From NCBI GenBank assembly GCA_951799425.1, contig OX637406.1, forward strand, positions 30,684,390 through 30,748,389: a stretch of DNA of 64,000 nt, given 5' to 3'. Positions 10,585 to 19,728 of this stretch are shown in pieces. Position 1 is the stretch's first letter. Each line of letters starts with the position of its first letter. The notes beneath the pieces were generated by a model that saw only the letters and a program-made list of their open reading frames with translations, ran no database searches and had not been told where the DNA came from. Source of the DNA: Ilex aquifolium. Lineage: Eukaryota > Streptophyta > Magnoliopsida > Aquifoliales > Aquifoliaceae. Made by a program: the position numbers and the translations under genes.

Positions 10585-10589
10585 AGTGT
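10573..10589 (+). other. Polypurine tract and LTR border of copy A
   Basis: TTTAGGTTGGGGAGTGT precedes where the 3' LTR should start. AGTGT (10585-10589) is also the left copy of the 5-bp duplication made by the solo LTR inserted here; the right copy is 12391-12395. Confidence 0.85.
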
Positions 10590-11463
10590 TGACTTGATCC
10601 GAAATGTGTACACCCAAGTGCAGGCGGTCAAGTTGTAGTAATAATCTGGTTTGAGTCCAGAGTCGAATCCTCAGGGAACTATGGTTGGTGTTCTTTGAAG
10701 TAAATAGTGAGAAAGACTTGTAACTGGAAATATTATGATTTTGAAGTTGTGGGAAGTTTTGGATAGAATGTAAAATTCTTTCCAATGGGTATTTTTCTAG
10801 ACAAAATATAAGATGATTAAATGTAACAAACACTCTTTGGTTCGGGAATCAGAATATGTAGTTGATTATCCGGTGCATTATGTTTGTGCTTTATAACTCA
10901 ATTAACTCCCGTGTCAACGGCAAATTAATCGGAAGATAGGAATGAAGTGCAATAATGGTGGACATTGAAAGTTTGTCATGAAGAGTTAGTTAGGGTACTT
11001 GCCTTGAATCAATGGATCTTTCCATGTAGGAGTCATCCATTTATCATAGAAAGATCCGTTGATTATACAAAGTACCTTTACTTTGCTAGGTGCATTCAAT
11101 CACCCAAAAATCAAGTGGAGTATAGAACATTTAAGCATAAAGGTGATACACAAACATAATGTCCGGATTAATCTTTTACATATCTATCATCCCTTCCCAA
11201 AGAGTGAATGAGGACTACTCACCCTTCATAGCTATGGTAAAGCTAGAATGATGAATGGTACTCATCCCCAAAAGGTGTTACAAAGTAAAATGCTCAAGCA
11301 CTAGAAGTGAAATGCTTTAAAGTAAAATAGCTAAACAAGGAGCCGATCTTCGACAAAGAATGAGTGAATCACGTTCCACCCTTCACGGCTTTGGTAAAGC
11401 TCTAGAAAAGTGGAAGAGTTTCACTCCTCTAAGGGGAAGAAGGAAGCTCCAACAATGGAAGTA

Positions 11464-11764
11464 AAAGAAAACAATACTTAAATTAAAAGAAAGCAATAAA
11501 TACTTGGTGTTTAATCCACAACCAAGAGATGATAATACATAAAAGAAAACAACAACTTCTTGGTGTTTAATCCACAACCAAGATATAATAAAAACATAAA
11601 AGAAAACAATAACTTCTTGGTGTTTAATTCACAACCAAGATCTAATAAAAAGTAAACAACAACTTCTTGGTGTTTAATTCACAACCAAGATCTAATAAAA
11701 AGAAAACAATAACTTCTTGGTGTTTAATTCACAACCAAGATCTAATAAAAAGAAAACAATAACT
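11464..11764 (+). repeat. Tandem repeat of ~50 bp units inside the solo LTR
   Basis: Five to six units share ACTTCTTGGTGTTTAATTC and CACAACCAAGATCTAATAAA. The later units are nearly identical and the first ones more diverged. This is a minisatellite within the LTR and has no coding support. Confidence 0.9.
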
Positions 11765-11929
11765 CAAGAAAATAAATAAAGCAATAATACTTGAAAGATG
11801 ATTCAAGAAAAAGATTCAAGACCTTTGGAGTGTTTTCCACTAGGAAGAAATATTCTTTACAAGAAAAATGAAACAAGAGAAGGATGCCCATTACAAGCCC
11901 CCAAGGGGGGTATTTATAGGCATCCAAAT

Positions 11930-12125
11930 TACAAATATCCTAAAATATATTTAAATATCTTAAAAGATATTTAAATACAAATATCCTAAAATATATTTAA
12001 TTACAAATATCCTAAAAGATATTTATCCTAAAATATATTTAATTACAAATATCCTAAAATATATTTAAATATCTTAAAAGATATTTAAATACAAATATCC
12101 TAAAAGATATTTATTTACAAATATC
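11930..12125 (+). repeat. AT-rich palindromic tandem repeat in the solo LTR
   Basis: Repeated ACAAATATCCTAAAATATAT, TTAAATATCTTAAAAGATAT and similar words, each partly self-complementary, just upstream (in LTR sense) of the LTR's TATA box. Confidence 0.85.
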
Positions 12126-12394
12126 AAGAAGATCTTGATTTACACTTTGATCTCCCTTTGTTTTGAGCTTTAATAATTTACACCCTATGCTTTGATAAGT
12201 TGCTCTCCATGCTTTGATAATTGGCTCCCGTCGTTTTGACGCATAAAAACCTGAAAAGAACAACATTCGATGCATTATCCTTAATTCACACATTAATCCT
12301 AATTAGATTTATTTTGACTAGTTTAACTTTATTTAATTACACAATTGACCTTTTAATTTAATTACATTTTGCATTAATTAGGGTTAATCAAGTG

Positions 12395-14345
12395 TGATTA
12401 GTACTTAAACTTGACATATTATTATGACATTTTAAGACTAATTGTACTTTAATGGAGTTTAAGTGATGTCATTTCAGGCCCTAAACTGAACAAGGACCCA
12501 AAAACAACAAGTACCACACTTGGATGCAGTGCCAGTACATTATAGCCCAAAATTGGAGAAGCTTGGAACACTGTCACCACGTTCGAACGGCAACTCACGT
12601 TCGAACGTCAAACAAGACACTGTAGCAGACTCAGATGCTGAAGAGATGGCGTGTGGCAGTTAGGAAAGAAGACTGGAACTCTGAAGTACTTGAGTGTTAC
12701 GTTCGAACGCCAACTCACGTTCGAACGTGCACTTGAGTGGATTGAAGACCAGACCACTGCAGAGAGTTGGTACTGCACTTCACAGGGGACCTACAGATCA
12801 CTCGAGTGAAAGGGGTCAGAGCAGATCTGGCGTTCGAACGCCCTCAGTGCCAAAACAGAAGCAACGTTCGAACGACCTCAGTGCAAAAACAGAAAGAACG
12901 TTCGAACGTCAACTCACGTTTGAACGTCATCCACAGACTGGCTGCAGAGTTGTTGACTGTTCACTTGGACTTGGGCGGCAAACACTATTCTTTCACCCCC
13001 CTACCTCCTCCTCTTGCCTATAAATACTCCCCTTGTTGAAGAGCTTGAGGAACCAAGCATTGTAGGAAGTAGCATAGTGATGGAGGCTTAGACTCCCACT
13101 TTCATTGTAGTTAGTTCATTTTCCTTATGAAGTATTTATTTTAGAGATTAGTTTGGCTTTAGTCCAACATCTCTTGCTTGTTATAGCAGTAGTTTTATGT
13201 TTATGTTTATGTCTATGCTTTCAATTCTCATGCATAGAAGAGAGATAGCTCCCATCTTGGTTGAGGAAGCAACCCTCCAATCTTTGGTTGAGGAAGCCAC
13301 CCTCCAAATGTGACTAGCTTTCTTCTACTTTAATTGTTCATGCATTTCACTTCCATTGCTTGAGCTTCCTTCTTTCTTAGAAGAGTGAAACTCTTCCACT
13401 TTTCTAGAGCTTGATCAAAGTCGTGAAGGGTGGAACGTGATTCACCCATTCTTTGGGGAAGATTTGCTCCGTATTTGTGTTACTCTATCTTTTAAAGTTC
13501 TCCACTTGGAGGGATGAGCATCACTCACTTTTTTAGCTTTACCCAAGCCATGAAGAGTGAGTAGTTTCTCATTCACTCTTTAGTAAGAGGAGAAGGGCAT
13601 GTATAAGTTATCCGGGAATTATATTTGTGCAATGTTCTTTTATGCTTAACGTTTATTTTCCCCTATTATCGGATGATTGATTGCATCTAGCAAAGCTAAG
13701 GTACTTTGTATAATTGTGAGCCCTTTCTATGACATGGATGACTCCTGCATAGAAAGACTCATCAGTTCAAGGCAAGTACCCCGGCTAGATCCTCATGACT
13801 ACCCTTCAATCTCCCCCCTTATTGTACTTCACTAAAAAGAATGGACTATTAATATCATGATTGGATGTCTTGTAGAAACACTTGATTGTTTGTAGACGGG
13901 TTAAGTCTCGGCACAGACAATGCTTGTAAACTTCTAGAAAGACATCCGAATCATGTTCTTAATTCTCACAATCCATCTTTATCTTCCGATTAACTTACTG
14001 TTGACACGGGAGTTAATTGAGTTATCAAGCACAATTATGACAAACCGGATAACTAACTACATGTCCAGATCCTTGCACTAAAGAGTGACTCTTTTTTTTT
14101 TTATTAACATTCATTTCCTAATTTGTTAAGAAAATCTCCTGGAAAGAATCTTATATTCTGTCCAGCAAAACCCACATCTCACAGCAAATCCAAATCAAAA
14201 AATGTTACCACCAAAAGGTCCCTACCACTGCTTACCTTAGAAATATCAACAAAAGTTCCCTGTGGATTCGACTCCGGACTCAAACCGGATTATTACTACA
14301 GCTTGACCACCTGCACTTGGGTGTACATCGGATAAATAGCTGTCA
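12395..14345 (+). repeat. 3' LTR of copy A
   Basis: 1951 bp, starting TGATTAGTAC and ending AGCTGTCA. A cluster of about eight CGTTCGAACG palindromes lies at 12579-12927 and a TATAAATA box at 13019-13026. The end matches the 5' LTR at 1-1091. To its right, a G-run (14346-14352) opens directly into the middle of copy B's LTR. Confidence 0.92.
12579..13026 (+). promoter_or_regulatory. LTR promoter of A: CGTTCGAACG palindromes and TATA box
   Basis: Palindromes occur at about 12579, 12598, 12700, 12718, 12832, 12863, 12898 and a variant near 12916, in pairs spaced about 19 bases apart. TATAAATA at 13019 is preceded by a CT-rich stretch and followed by the start of R. This resembles a compact plant LTR promoter with an upstream palindromic activator array; the binding factor is unknown. 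Confidence 0.6.
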
Positions 14346-14968
14346 GGGGGGTGAAAGAATAGTGTTTGCCGCCCAAGTCCAAGTGAACAGTCAACAACTC
14401 TGCTGCCAATCTGTGGATAACGTTCGAACGTGAGTTGGCGTTCGAACGTTCTTTCTGTTTTTGCACTGAGGGCATTCGAACGTTGACTGCCGTTCGAACG
14501 TTTCTTCTTGTTTTTGCACTAAGGGCGTTCGAACGCCAGATTTGCTCTGACCCCTTTCACTCGAGTGATCTGTGGTCTTCTGTGAAGTTCAGTTCCAACT
14601 CTCTGCAGTGGTCTGGTCTTCCATCAACTCAAGTGCACGTTCGAACGTGAGTTGGCGTTCGAACGTGCACTCAAGTACTTCAGAGCTCCAGTCTTCTTTC
14701 CTAACTGCAACACGCCTTCTCTTCAGCAGTTGAGTCTGCTACAGTGTATTGTGGACGTTCGAACGTGAGTTGGCGTTCGAACGTTCTGGCTGTGCTCCAA
14801 GCTTCTCCAATTTTGGGCTCTAATGTACTGGTGCTGCATCCAAGTGTGGTACTTGTTGTTCTTGGGTCCTTGTTCAGTTTAGGGCCTGAAATGACATCAC
14901 TTAAACTCCATTAAAGTACCATTAGTCTTAAAATGTCATAATAATATGTCAACTTTAAGTACTAATCA
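14346..14968 (-). repeat. 3' LTR of copy B, U3 part only
   Basis: Matches 26736-27358, including the CGTTCGAACG array (14420-14784). It starts on the - strand with TGATTAG at 14968 and stops in the G-run abutting the end of A's LTR at 14345. Confidence 0.9.
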
Positions 14969-16784
14969 CACTCCCCAACCTAAATATTGCTAGTCTCTAG
15001 TAATATGAAAAAGAAAATTCTACTCCTAATGCCATTTTCGTAGGTCATCCGGTTGCATTTAGTTTTTGCAACAAGCCGTTGAACCACTAGGTTTACCCTA
15101 GCGGACGAGTGTTGTCTCGTGAGGGTTTCCAGAGAAGTTACCCACAAACTTCAGTCGAACAGATGTGCATAGGAGAATGCTGTCTCAAGTAAATTAGCAT
15201 CATGGTCGTTGAGACACCAGATTTTCAACTTTGACTTATGTCTCACACGTCCTTATTTCACAGGTATTCATTCTATGCAAAAATTATCATTTGTTACATT
15301 GGTATTTGAAATTCTCAATGCAGTAGGAATGATCATTCAAGCAATAGGAATTGTTATGTAACAAATACTCCATTTTATCACCTTCCATGGATAGTTTCGA
15401 TTTCACAAACCTCACGTAGTATACTCTCAGCAAAGGTTCACTCTGATTATAGTGACTTGTTTCTCACAGATCATGTGATCAGAAGATGGCCAATCGAAAA
15501 AATCACATGCACCATTTAAGAAAGGAGTGAAATTTTAAATAAGCAACTACTTATGTTTGGCATGATCTCATGAAAGAATATTAACGCAATTTAAAAGGAA
15601 CGCTATTTACCATATCCCAATTGTGATTAACAACACATGCATGTAACATATTTGAGATCAATTAGGGCTTTTCATGGGTTGTAGCGTGGCTAGAGGTCAG
15701 TGGCTAACGAAACGACGTCAGGGATTTTCAAAAGCTATCTGCTGTTTGTGTAGCACACCTCTTTCTAACTTCTTGATATTTTGCCGAGAGATGACATTTC
15801 TCTCTTTCATTTTTCTCATTTTTTCACTTTCATGGCAAGTTCTTGCCTTTTTGCTTCTGTTTTGTTTCAATTGTTCCAATCAACTCTTCTTGGATGATAA
15901 TCTCGAATGCTCCTTTTTCTGTATCATCTTACAAAGAGGATGTAAGAAAATTAGATAGCCAAGGTATGTCAAATATGTTTTCCTGTGGATTGGTAATCAT
16001 GTAGGTTTATCAAAGAAAACTTTATACATTGATGGCTCAAACATGGCTAACGAAGGATAAAATTTTTTCAAAGAAAGGTCTAAGGCTCAATATTATATCA
16101 AAGATGGCCTAAGATCATTTCTCAAGCATGTGCACCTGTATGTGTCGTATGCGATGATTTCGTGTGGGATATGTCAATAGATCACTTTTAAATGCGTCAA
16201 TCAAAGCAAGGTTAATGAGATCATTCAAAAAATGGAGATTTGAAAAGAATTTGCTTGAGTAAATATTGATTGTCTCTCGAAAGTATTGTTAAGTTCGAAA
16301 CTCACCCTGGTGTTCTTTGTTATCTCCACTGTGTATGTCAGGTTTTCCAGGGGGTATCGGTTATATACCAATTCCATTTGCGAGTCAGATCCTCCTGTAC
16401 TTTTAAAATAACAAATATCGATGTACATGTGACAATTTAAGTATAGAGAGAATACCAATTTTTTCAAGAAATGTGGTTTTAAGTTTCGGTTGATAAATGG
16501 AAGTGTCAAACCGATCATGTGCATATTTACTCTAGCAAGCATTTTTAACATCCACATTTGTTCCTTCACCTTTTAATTTTTATGCTAAATCTACAAATGC
16601 ATTAAAACAAATAAAAGTGATAAATGGAACCATTCATTTCAAAATATCATCTTTTAACATCAACGGTTCGATTCATTCACAACCACACAAAAACTTACAA
16701 CTATCAAAGAAGAAATTCATACAAAGAAGCACTTTAAACAAACATAAAAACAAGACAAAGAACAGAAATAGAAGTCCCTCTCTC
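14969..16784 (-). other. Polypurine tract and long 3' untranslated region of copy B
   Basis: On the - strand the tract reads ATTTAGGTTGGGGAGTG (ending at 14969), directly before the LTR. The preceding ~1.8 kb matches the equivalent region of A, holds no supportable gene, and includes the conserved GCCACTGACCTC block near 15690. Confidence 0.8.
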
Positions 16785-17882
16785 TCACTCTCCTCCTTGG
16801 CCACTAGCTCCACCATGTCCACCCCTCAGATACCTAAGGATCTCATCTTGCTTAGCTTCAATGCTAAGCATGATGTCCCGTAATGAGCGTCGGGTGCTGG
16901 TGCTGGTGCTAGGTCCCTCACCTGCTGGCTGATCTCCTTCTCCTCCCATCTCTCTCTCCATCTCATCAAGCTCCTCTTGCACTTCATCTACTCCTTGGGC
17001 CGGGGGCTCTTCTTGCCTTGCCGCCGGGACGCCACTATGACTTTGGCTTCTCCGGAATGAAGCCTTGTTCAATGGCCCCATTGGCTTCTGGATTTCCATC
17101 TCAGGCTTTACCCTTACCCCATGCTCCGTGCACATTTCAGTCACCAAAGTCGCAAAAGGGAGTGCATTCTTTTTTACATCACATCCCTTCTTCATTTCAC
17201 TCAAGATGAGAGAGGGAAGGTCAATGCTATGTCCCTTGCCAATGGCATACAGAAGTCGGGCCATATCAGGTAGAATCTCATTCTTTCTTCCTAAGGGAGC
17301 GAAGTTGGACACCGCAATCAAATTCAACATCTTATACTTGTTGGTGAGCTCCCCTTGCTTAAAAAATTTCCTCCCTACCCATGAAAAGTCAGCTATCTCT
17401 GTCAACTCCTTTCCTACCACAGTCATTGCTACATTCTTCTTTGGTGGGTAGGTAGGGTTTTGCACCCGGGGTATTTCTTCCCTTATTTCCCCAATGTATA
17501 CTTCGTCCACGTCAATGTGGGTACCCCTAACATATGTCCGTATTGCGCCGTTGATGATCTCAGCGTTGGAGTAAAACTCCTGCACCAATTCAACAACGGC
17601 GTCTCCACCATTTCTCAAATACCATACCCACTCCCTCCTCTCCATTTCTTGCTTTATACCAATCTCAGCAAAATCATCAATCACAACATCCCTCTCACAG
17701 ACAATAGCATGCTTACGGTAAAAATTTTCATACCTCTCAGCCTTCAAGGCATTAGGAAATCTGGTTCTGTCATACGTCTTGGTCCTTTGCCTTCCTCCCC
17801 TTTCTTCAATCACTTCTTCTACCATGTTTGGGTCTTGATTCACTGGTGGAGCACGCCTGGCAGGAAGTTTCATCCTTGGCAT
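16785..17882 (-). CDS. Env-position protein of copy B (putative plant transposon protein domain)
   Basis: A 365-codon open frame starting MPRMKLPARRAPPVN, the longest intact version in the window. Residues about 35-250 resemble the domain annotated as 'putative plant transposon protein' in Athila-type elements (RFPNALKAERYENFYRKH, WVWYLRNGGDAVVELVQEFY, AIRTYVRGTHIDVDEVYIG, LPDMARLLYAIGKG). Residues about 285-325 are acidic and low in complexity. The last ~35 residues (SLRDIMLSIEAKQDEILRYL) look like an amphipathic helix that could self-associate. I see no signal peptide and no membrane segment, so although it occupies the env position it does not look like an envelope glycoprotein. A palindrome array and TATA box lie upstream. 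Function unknown. Confidence 0.8.
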   Translation of the reverse strand: MPRMKLPARRAPPVNQDPNMVEEVIEERGGRQRTKTYDRTRFPNALKAERYENFYRKHAIVCERDVVIDDFAEIGIKQEMERREWVWYLRNGGDAVVELVQEFYSNAEIINGAIRTYVRGTHIDVDEVYIGEIREEIPRVQNPTYPPKKNVAMTVVGKELTEIADFSWVGRKFFKQGELTNKYKMLNLIAVSNFAPLGRKNEILPDMARLLYAIGKGHSIDLPSLILSEMKKGCDVKKNALPFATLVTEMCTEHGVRVKPEMEIQKPMGPLNKASFRRSQSHSGVPAARQEEPPAQGVDEVQEELDEMEREMGGEGDQPAGEGPSTSTSTRRSLRDIMLSIEAKQDEILRYLRGGHGGASGQGGE

Positions 17883-18098
17883 GGCGTTCGAACGTGAGTT
17901 TGATTTGGGAGGGTCCTGAAAAGTTCTGGAACTTAGGGTTCAAGGTCTGGGATTGATGATTTTGATGTGGGGAGGAGTTAGGGAAGGTCGAATTTGGATA
18001 TTCTTGGGGAATGAGGGCAAGTTGAGGTCTGTGGGGTGAGAATGAGATCTAGGGTTTTGGAAAAAATTGGGGATTTTGGCTGAAAACGACGAACCAGG

Positions 18099-18421
18099 CT
18101 TTTATAGCCTAAGTTGTAACGTTCGAACGTTGGTGACGTTCGAACGTTGGTAGAAGGAATTTAAAAAGATCGTTCGAACGTGGTCTGGCGTTCGAACATG
18201 ATGAGCTCCTAGTACTTTTGAGTTTCTGTCAGAGGCCAAAGTACTGTAAATACTCTTCGTTCGAACGGTCTATTGGCGTTCGAACATTAATCTAGTTCGA
18301 ACGGTCTATTGGTGTTCGAACGGACTGAGCTCCCAGTACTTTCAAGTTTCTGCAGAAGCTTCATCAGAGGCTGAGTACTGTAAGCTTTCAACGTTCGAAC
18401 GTTACCTGGCGTTCGAACGTT
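18099..18421 (-). promoter_or_regulatory. Palindrome array and TATA box upstream of the env-position frame, copy B
   Basis: On the - strand TATAAAAG lies at 18106-18099. About nine full or near CGTTCGAACG palindromes lie behind it in 18119-18421, with one more just before the start codon (near 17884-17894). The layout is the same as in A and C, with more palindromes than A. Confidence 0.55.
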
Positions 18422-18678
18422 GAACCACAAATTAAAATTTTCTCTATTGCACTATATACAATCAAAGAAGACAAAACACACCAATTTAATTCAAACACTA
18501 CGGCGTCTCAGGATGAACCCCTACCCACGCTTCAGGTTGGTATTTTGGGGCATTCTTTCCTTGGCCCATATTTTCATTTCAGTCAAAAAGAAATTTATAC
18601 AAACAGAATTTTACAACAAATTCGGACTTTTGGCATTCACTCCCCCAACGAAAGTACACATTTCCTACAGAAAATTAT

Positions 18679-19095
18679 CTAATATGAGTCTCCCTCTGTG
18701 TCTGTGTCTGTGTAAAATGGACAACCAGTAACTCTCCCAACTTCCTCTCTCACAAATCGGTTAAGCACAGTACCGGAATAGCATGGCGTATCAGGGTAAT
18801 CCTTACTCAGCCCATTCACTATCCAGTCTAATCGATCAAGTGCGCGACCGGAAATTGGTTCAGAACACTGGTTATACCTTTTTTCGTGAAAGTATCTGCC
18901 ATACTGTTTACAGGCACCAAGCCTTTTTGCACGACGGCGTTTGGCAAAGCTACTTCTGCCACAGAGGGGTTTCGCTTGTTTTTCTTTGATTTCAGTCTTC
19001 CTTACTAATCTTGCTTTTCTCATGATCATGGTATGTACATCAGATGAAAAAGTACGTAGGACTCCTAGGCTAAACCAAAAAAGATTTACATCCAT
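18679..19095 (-). CDS. Basic Cys/His accessory protein, copy B
   Basis: Homolog of the 136-codon frame in A, starting MDVNLFWFSLGVLRTFSS. The frame stays open five codons upstream, but the shared start is preferred. It keeps the basic N-terminal region, the FHEKRYNQC segment and the ISGRALDRLDWIVNGLSKDY block. The acidic tail is slightly longer through a repeated Asp-Thr pair. Unknown function; see the A entry for the Cys/His spacing. Confidence 0.6.
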   Translation of the reverse strand: MDVNLFWFSLGVLRTFSSDVHTMIMRKARLVRKTEIKEKQAKPLCGRSSFAKRRRAKRLGACKQYGRYFHEKRYNQCSEPISGRALDRLDWIVNGLSKDYPDTPCYSGTVLNRFVREEVGRVTGCPFYTDTDTEGDSY

Positions 19096-19336
19096 GATTG
19101 CTAGACTCACTATCTGGTTCTTTAACGTCTGCCAGTCACACAGACGATTGAGGCTTATTTATAAGCATAATCAATTTATACAATCAATGTTCAAACATAA
19201 TCAACAATGACAATAAATTTTTTTTTAAAAATTGCAAAAATTATGAACGAAAATGAACTAACTGATGAAATGAACTAAAATGAACTGAACGATAATGAAC
19301 TAACTGATGAAATGAACTAACTGATGAACTGATCAT

Positions 19337-19350
19337 ACCCCCCAACCTAA
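19337..19350 (-). other. Internal polypurine tract, copy B
   Basis: TTTAGGTTGGGGGGT on the - strand, next to the AACATTGGGGACAATGTT palindrome, at the same place as in A and C. Confidence 0.55.
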
Positions 19351-19461
19351 ACTTAACATTGTCCCCAATGTTTCGAATTTACCGGTTCATGGAGTGTGGA
19401 GACGAGGTTGAATGGTAGAGATCTGTTCACCACTGAGACCTACAAATAAAAACACCAAAAA

Positions 19462-19608
19462 TTACTCATCTGTGCGCATATCTGGATTTCGGGTAGGCTG
19501 AAAATCCTTATGTGTGAGTGCGAACAAGAGAAGAACACCCGTGAGCAAATATAAGATTAAAATGCTAAACAGGAAGCAAAATATCGTGTTTGTGGAGTGT
19601 GTGGTCAT
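19462..19608 (-). CDS. Small one-membrane-segment protein (48 codons), copy B
   Basis: Identical to the A version except Met for Leu near the C-terminus (NPDMRTDE). It has the same length, the same hydrophobic core (ILILYLLTGVLLLFAL) and the same following T-rich AG acceptor-like sequence. The upstream part of the open frame is a serine/leucine-coding microsatellite and is not conserved, so I start at MTTHSTN. Confidence 0.6.
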   Translation of the reverse strand: MTTHSTNTIFCFLFSILILYLLTGVLLLFALTHKDFQPTRNPDMRTDE

Positions 19609-19728
19609 GGGTGTTTTCTCGGGTAACAGAGACTCGAAGACTAACAGAAGAAGAAGAAAAGAAGAAGAAGAAGAAGAAGAACAAAAGGGGGAGGGCCAAC
19701 TGCGGCGGCTGGGGAACACGTGGGCGCC

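Larger units (their letters stand above)
10590..12390 (-). mobile_element. Solo LTR of an Athila relative, nested at the 3' LTR border of A
   Basis: 1801 bp, TG...CA ended, flanked by perfect 5-bp duplications AGTGT at 10585-10589 and 12391-12395. Reading on the - strand it begins TGATTAACCC and ends ATTTCGGATCAAGTCA. Its last ~850 bp resemble the R/U5 part of the A, B and C LTRs, but its upstream part is unrelated to theirs: it lacks CGTTCGAACG arrays and instead carries tandem repeats and AT-rich palindromes. A TATAAATA box lies at 11918-11911. No PBS or internal region follows, so it is a solo LTR, the usual product of LTR-LTR recombination. Confidence 0.9.
1..14345 (+). mobile_element. 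Athila-like Ty3/gypsy LTR retrotransposon, copy A (left end outside window)
   Basis: Order seen: partial 5' LTR, PBS of the Athila/Tat type, gag, protease-RT-RNase H-integrase, three downstream frames, a long 3' untranslated region, polypurine tract and 3' LTR. A solo LTR is nested at the tract/LTR border. The two LTRs differ by about ten substitutions over roughly 1 kb by eye. That is about 1%, or well under a million years at the commonly used plant LTR rate of 1.3e-8. The gag-pol region is broken in about two places and the env-position frame is only a remnant, so the copy is a recent but defective fossil. The sequence right of its 3' LTR is a mid-LTR piece of copy B beginning in a G-run, which suggests A is inserted in B. 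Family assignment is firm; the exact left end is outside the window. Confidence 0.93.

Noticed and set aside
11464-11764. CRISPR-like look of regularly spaced repeats
   Set aside because: Plant nuclear context; the whole ~50 bp unit is repeated with no unique spacers. It is an LTR minisatellite.
14435-14650. 71-codon frame, also at 26825-27040
   Set aside because: Lies in the U3 of copy B's two LTRs across the palindrome array; a duplicate with no independent support.
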